7,481 nt of DNA, taken from Hyphomicrobiales bacterium (GTDB lineage Bacteria > Pseudomonadota > Alphaproteobacteria > Rhizobiales > Devosiaceae). The translations under genes and the position numbers were made by a program. The notes below the pieces were generated by a model. It worked only from the letters and a program-made list of their open reading frames with translations, made no database searches and was not told the origin of the DNA. Below, in pieces: positions 5,844 through 7,481 of the stretch. The stretch covers positions 1 through 7,481 of the forward strand of contig JALWTJ010000146.1 of assembly GCA_027082895.1 (NCBI GenBank), in the 5' to 3' direction. Position 1 is the first letter of the stretch. Each line of letters starts with the position of its first letter.

Positions 5844-6461
5844 TTAGGACGGGGGGGGCTGCTTGTTCCTTGCTTTTCGCGGACGGGGGCCTTTGGCTGA
5901 ATTGTCCGAATGGGGGGACGGGTGGCTGCGGGGAGCATCGCCGCTGACGGTGCGAGGCATGTTGATGCGCACGTGCCCGCTTTTCATGTCAATTTCCGGG
6001 ACGAAGGCATGGGTGAACGGCAGGTAGAAACTCTGGCCGGATGGGGGGCGGATTTCCAGCAGGTCACCGGCGCCGAAATCGGCAATGGCGATGATTTGGC
6101 CCAGCAGGTCGCCCGTTTGCGAAATGGCCTTCAGACCGATCAGGTCTGCGTGAAGGAATTCGTCCGTGTCAGTGGGGGAGTCTGCCGTCAGAAATCCCCG
6201 CGTAACGTAAAGTTCGGTGCCGTTCAGGACTTCGGCCTGTTCGCGGCTTGTGACGCCTTCAAGGGAAGCAATGATGACATTTTTTGCCGGGCGGGCTGAC
6301 AGGATGGTGAAGGTGCGTGTGCGCGAAACGTCCTGCAGGGGATAGGAGGCAATGGCAAGCGGGTCCTGGGTAAAGGAATTGATCCGGACCTGGCCCTTTA
6401 GCCCGTGGGCCGCACCAATGCGGCCCACGAGAACGGGTTTCTGGTTTTCGGCCTCCGGCAC
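5844..6461 (-). CDS. rimM: 16S rRNA processing / 30S maturation factor RimM
   Basis: RimM binds ribosomal protein S19 and helps mature the head of the 30S subunit. The 205-residue product has the N-terminal beta-barrel signature PVLVGRIGAAHGLKGQVR (9-26), a central VTSREQAEVLNGTELYV (70-86), and the PRC-barrel part with DEFLHADLIGL (100-110) and ADFGAGDLLEI (127-137). After about residue 172 comes a Pro/Ser/Arg/Lys-rich tail of some 33 residues, absent from compact RimM proteins and probably disordered. The start is a GTG at 6461, 11 bases after the rpsP stop. No ATG or clear Shine-Dalgarno lies nearby, which suggests translation coupled to rpsP. A run of eight C (5858-5851 on the coding strand) encodes the last prolines and could make the exact C-terminus sensitive to sequencing error. 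Confidence 0.96.
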   Translation of the reverse strand: MPEAENQKPVLVGRIGAAHGLKGQVRINSFTQDPLAIASYPLQDVSRTRTFTILSARPAKNVIIASLEGVTSREQAEVLNGTELYVTRGFLTADSPTDTDEFLHADLIGLKAISQTGDLLGQIIAIADFGAGDLLEIRPPSGQSFYLPFTHAFVPEIDMKSGHVRINMPRTVSGDAPRSHPSPHSDNSAKGPRPRKARNKQPPPS

Positions 6462-6472
6462 GGGAGAAAGGC

Positions 6473-6862
6473 TTATTCCGCCGATTCTTCGGCGGGAGCC
6501 TCGGCGGCAGCAGCTTCAGCGGCATCCGCGGCTGCCTGGGCCTTTTCTTCAAGGCGTTCCTGGGCCTTCTTGCCCGGCTTGGCCTTGTTGGGGTTGTTGC
6601 GGGGTTCGCGCTTGAGAATGTCGGCGGCATCGAGGAAGCGGGCAACGCGATCGGTGGGCTTGGCGCCAACGGAAAGCCAGTGGCTCGCTCGTTCGCCATC
6701 CAGTTTCACCCGGTCGGCATTGTCCTTGGCCAGCATGGGGTTGTAGGCGCCGATGCGTTCGATGAAGCGGCCATCGCGGGGTGCGCGCACGTCCGCGACC
6801 ACGATGTGGTAGTAGGGGCGTTTCTTGGAGCCGGCGCGGGCGAGGCGAATCTTGAGAGCCAT
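6473..6862 (-). CDS. rpsP: 30S ribosomal protein S16 with Ala/Glu-rich tail
   Basis: S16 is an assembly protein of the 30S body. The 129-residue product starts with the hallmark MALKIRLARAGSKKRPYYHI and continues with VVADVRAPRDGRFIERIGAYNP (21-42) and the HWLSVGAKPTDRVARFL segment (61-77). The globular core ends at about residue 85, close to the usual 80-90-residue length. The remainder is Lys-rich (about 91-108) and then almost pure Ala/Glu (109-129). ATG 6862 is preceded by a usable Shine-Dalgarno (AAGGA, about 11 bases upstream). It lies 43 bases after the ffh stop and 11 bases before rimM, consistent with one transcript. Confidence 0.98.
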   Translation of the reverse strand: MALKIRLARAGSKKRPYYHIVVADVRAPRDGRFIERIGAYNPMLAKDNADRVKLDGERASHWLSVGAKPTDRVARFLDAADILKREPRNNPNKAKPGKKAQERLEEKAQAAADAAEAAAAEAPAEESAE

Positions 6863-6905
6863 GGGGTCTTTTCCTTCGTGTTCTTAATTGTTCGAGAGGT
6901 TGAAA

Positions 6906-7481
6906 TCACTTTTTCCGGGTCGGCCCGCGGCCAAGGCCGGGGAGCGAGGGAAACTGGGGTTTGCCAAGGTCCGGCTGTGTGCCGGCCAGCTTGGAAAAAT
7001 CGGAGGGCAGCTTGCCGGCAATGCCCGCAGCGCCGGAGGAGGGAGGGGCGGGAAGCTCGGCGGGGTCCATGCCCATCTGTTTGGCCATCTTTTCCAGCTC
7101 GGCGGGATCCATGGATGACAGGTCGGGCATGCCGGCGCCCATCCCTGCGCCCATGCCGGGGGGGATCTTGCCGCCCATCAGGCCACCCAGGGCTGCAGAA
7201 ATGCCACCGCCCCGCGCCATCTTCTTCATCATGGCGGCCATCTGGCGGTGCTGCTTGATCAGCTTGTTGATTTCGGACACCTGGGTGCCTGAACCGGCAG
7301 CGATCCGTTTGCGGCGCGAGGCATTGAGCAGTTCGGGATGGGCTCTTTCCTTTTTGGTCATGGAGGAGATGATGGCGATCTGGCGATCGAACATCTTTTC
7401 GTCCAGGGTGGCATTGGCCATGGCCTTTTTCATCTGGCCCATGCCCGGCATCAGGCCCATCAGGGCGCCCATGCCGCCCAT
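6906..7481 (-). CDS. ffh: Signal recognition particle protein Ffh, C-terminal M domain (partial)
   Basis: Ffh is the protein subunit of the bacterial signal recognition particle, a GTPase that binds 4.5S RNA and the signal peptides of nascent membrane proteins. Only the last 191 codons are present; the N and G domains lie beyond the right edge, and the Met at 7481 is internal. What remains is the methionine-rich M domain: a Gly/Met finger-loop region (about 1-20 of the fragment), the RNA-binding motif LLNASRRKRIAAGSGT (51-66), and IKQHRQMAAMMKKMARGG (75-92). From about 93 a Gly/Met/Pro-rich extension runs to the end, with a short amphipathic stretch MDPAELEKMAKQMGMDP (124-140), finishing in GRGPTRKK. 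Such tails are common in alphaproteobacterial Ffh. Its position upstream of rpsP matches a gene order seen in many bacteria. Confidence 0.95.
   Translation of the reverse strand: MGGMGALMGLMPGMGQMKKAMANATLDEKMFDRQIAIISSMTKKERAHPELLNASRRKRIAAGSGTQVSEINKLIKQHRQMAAMMKKMARGGGISAALGGLMGGKIPPGMGAGMGAGMPDLSSMDPAELEKMAKQMGMDPAELPAPPSSGAAGIAGKLPSDFSKLAGTQPDLGKPQFPSLPGLGRGPTRKK

Noticed and set aside
5160..5900. A 246-codon plus-strand frame opposite trmD
   Set aside because: Antisense shadow of trmD and the rimM 3' end, with Gly/Ala/Arg-rich product and no motifs.

Overview
The window looks like a chromosomal segment of an alphaproteobacterium, most likely a member of the Acetobacteraceae (acetic acid bacteria and relatives). 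This is inferred from the high GC, the long Ala/Glu/Lys tails on ribosomal proteins S16 and L19, the form of the Ffh M domain, and a RIME-like palindromic repeat of a kind I associate with alphaproteobacteria. No species can be named from the sequence alone.

Layout, left to right. (1) 1-2089, minus: the first 696 codons of a respiratory FAD/Fe-S D-lactate dehydrogenase whose C-terminus lies beyond base 1. (2) 2090-2253: a 164-base divergent intergenic region. (3) 2254-3015, plus: an unrecognised, almost wholly helical 253-residue protein with about five degenerate helical repeats. It ends at a strong intrinsic terminator (3038-3076), which also separates it from the convergent rplS. (4) 3101-7481, minus: the translation-associated cluster ffh-rpsP-rimM-trmD-rplS, read from right to left. 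Ffh is cut by the right edge.

The cluster is interrupted between trmD and rplS by about 1.5 kb carrying two plus-strand genes. These are a small secreted DUF2946-like protein (3827-4219) and a PCu(A)C periplasmic copper chaperone with a methionine-rich tail (4288-4944). A 104-base double-palindrome repeat (4942-5045) starts at the chaperone's stop codon, and a second hairpin overlaps the end of trmD. rplS therefore probably needs its own promoter, and a candidate lies at 3730-3759.

Functionally there are three blocks: lactate oxidation feeding the respiratory chain; protein-synthesis housekeeping (SRP targeting, 30S maturation, tRNA m1G37 methylation, ribosomal proteins); and an inserted pair probably involved in periplasmic copper handling, perhaps supplying copper to respiratory oxidases. 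No tRNA, rRNA, CRISPR array, IS transposase or phage gene was seen. The most unusual points are the insertion into the cluster with its adjacent repeat, the repeat-built unknown protein, and a Glu at the usual catalytic Asp of TrmD.
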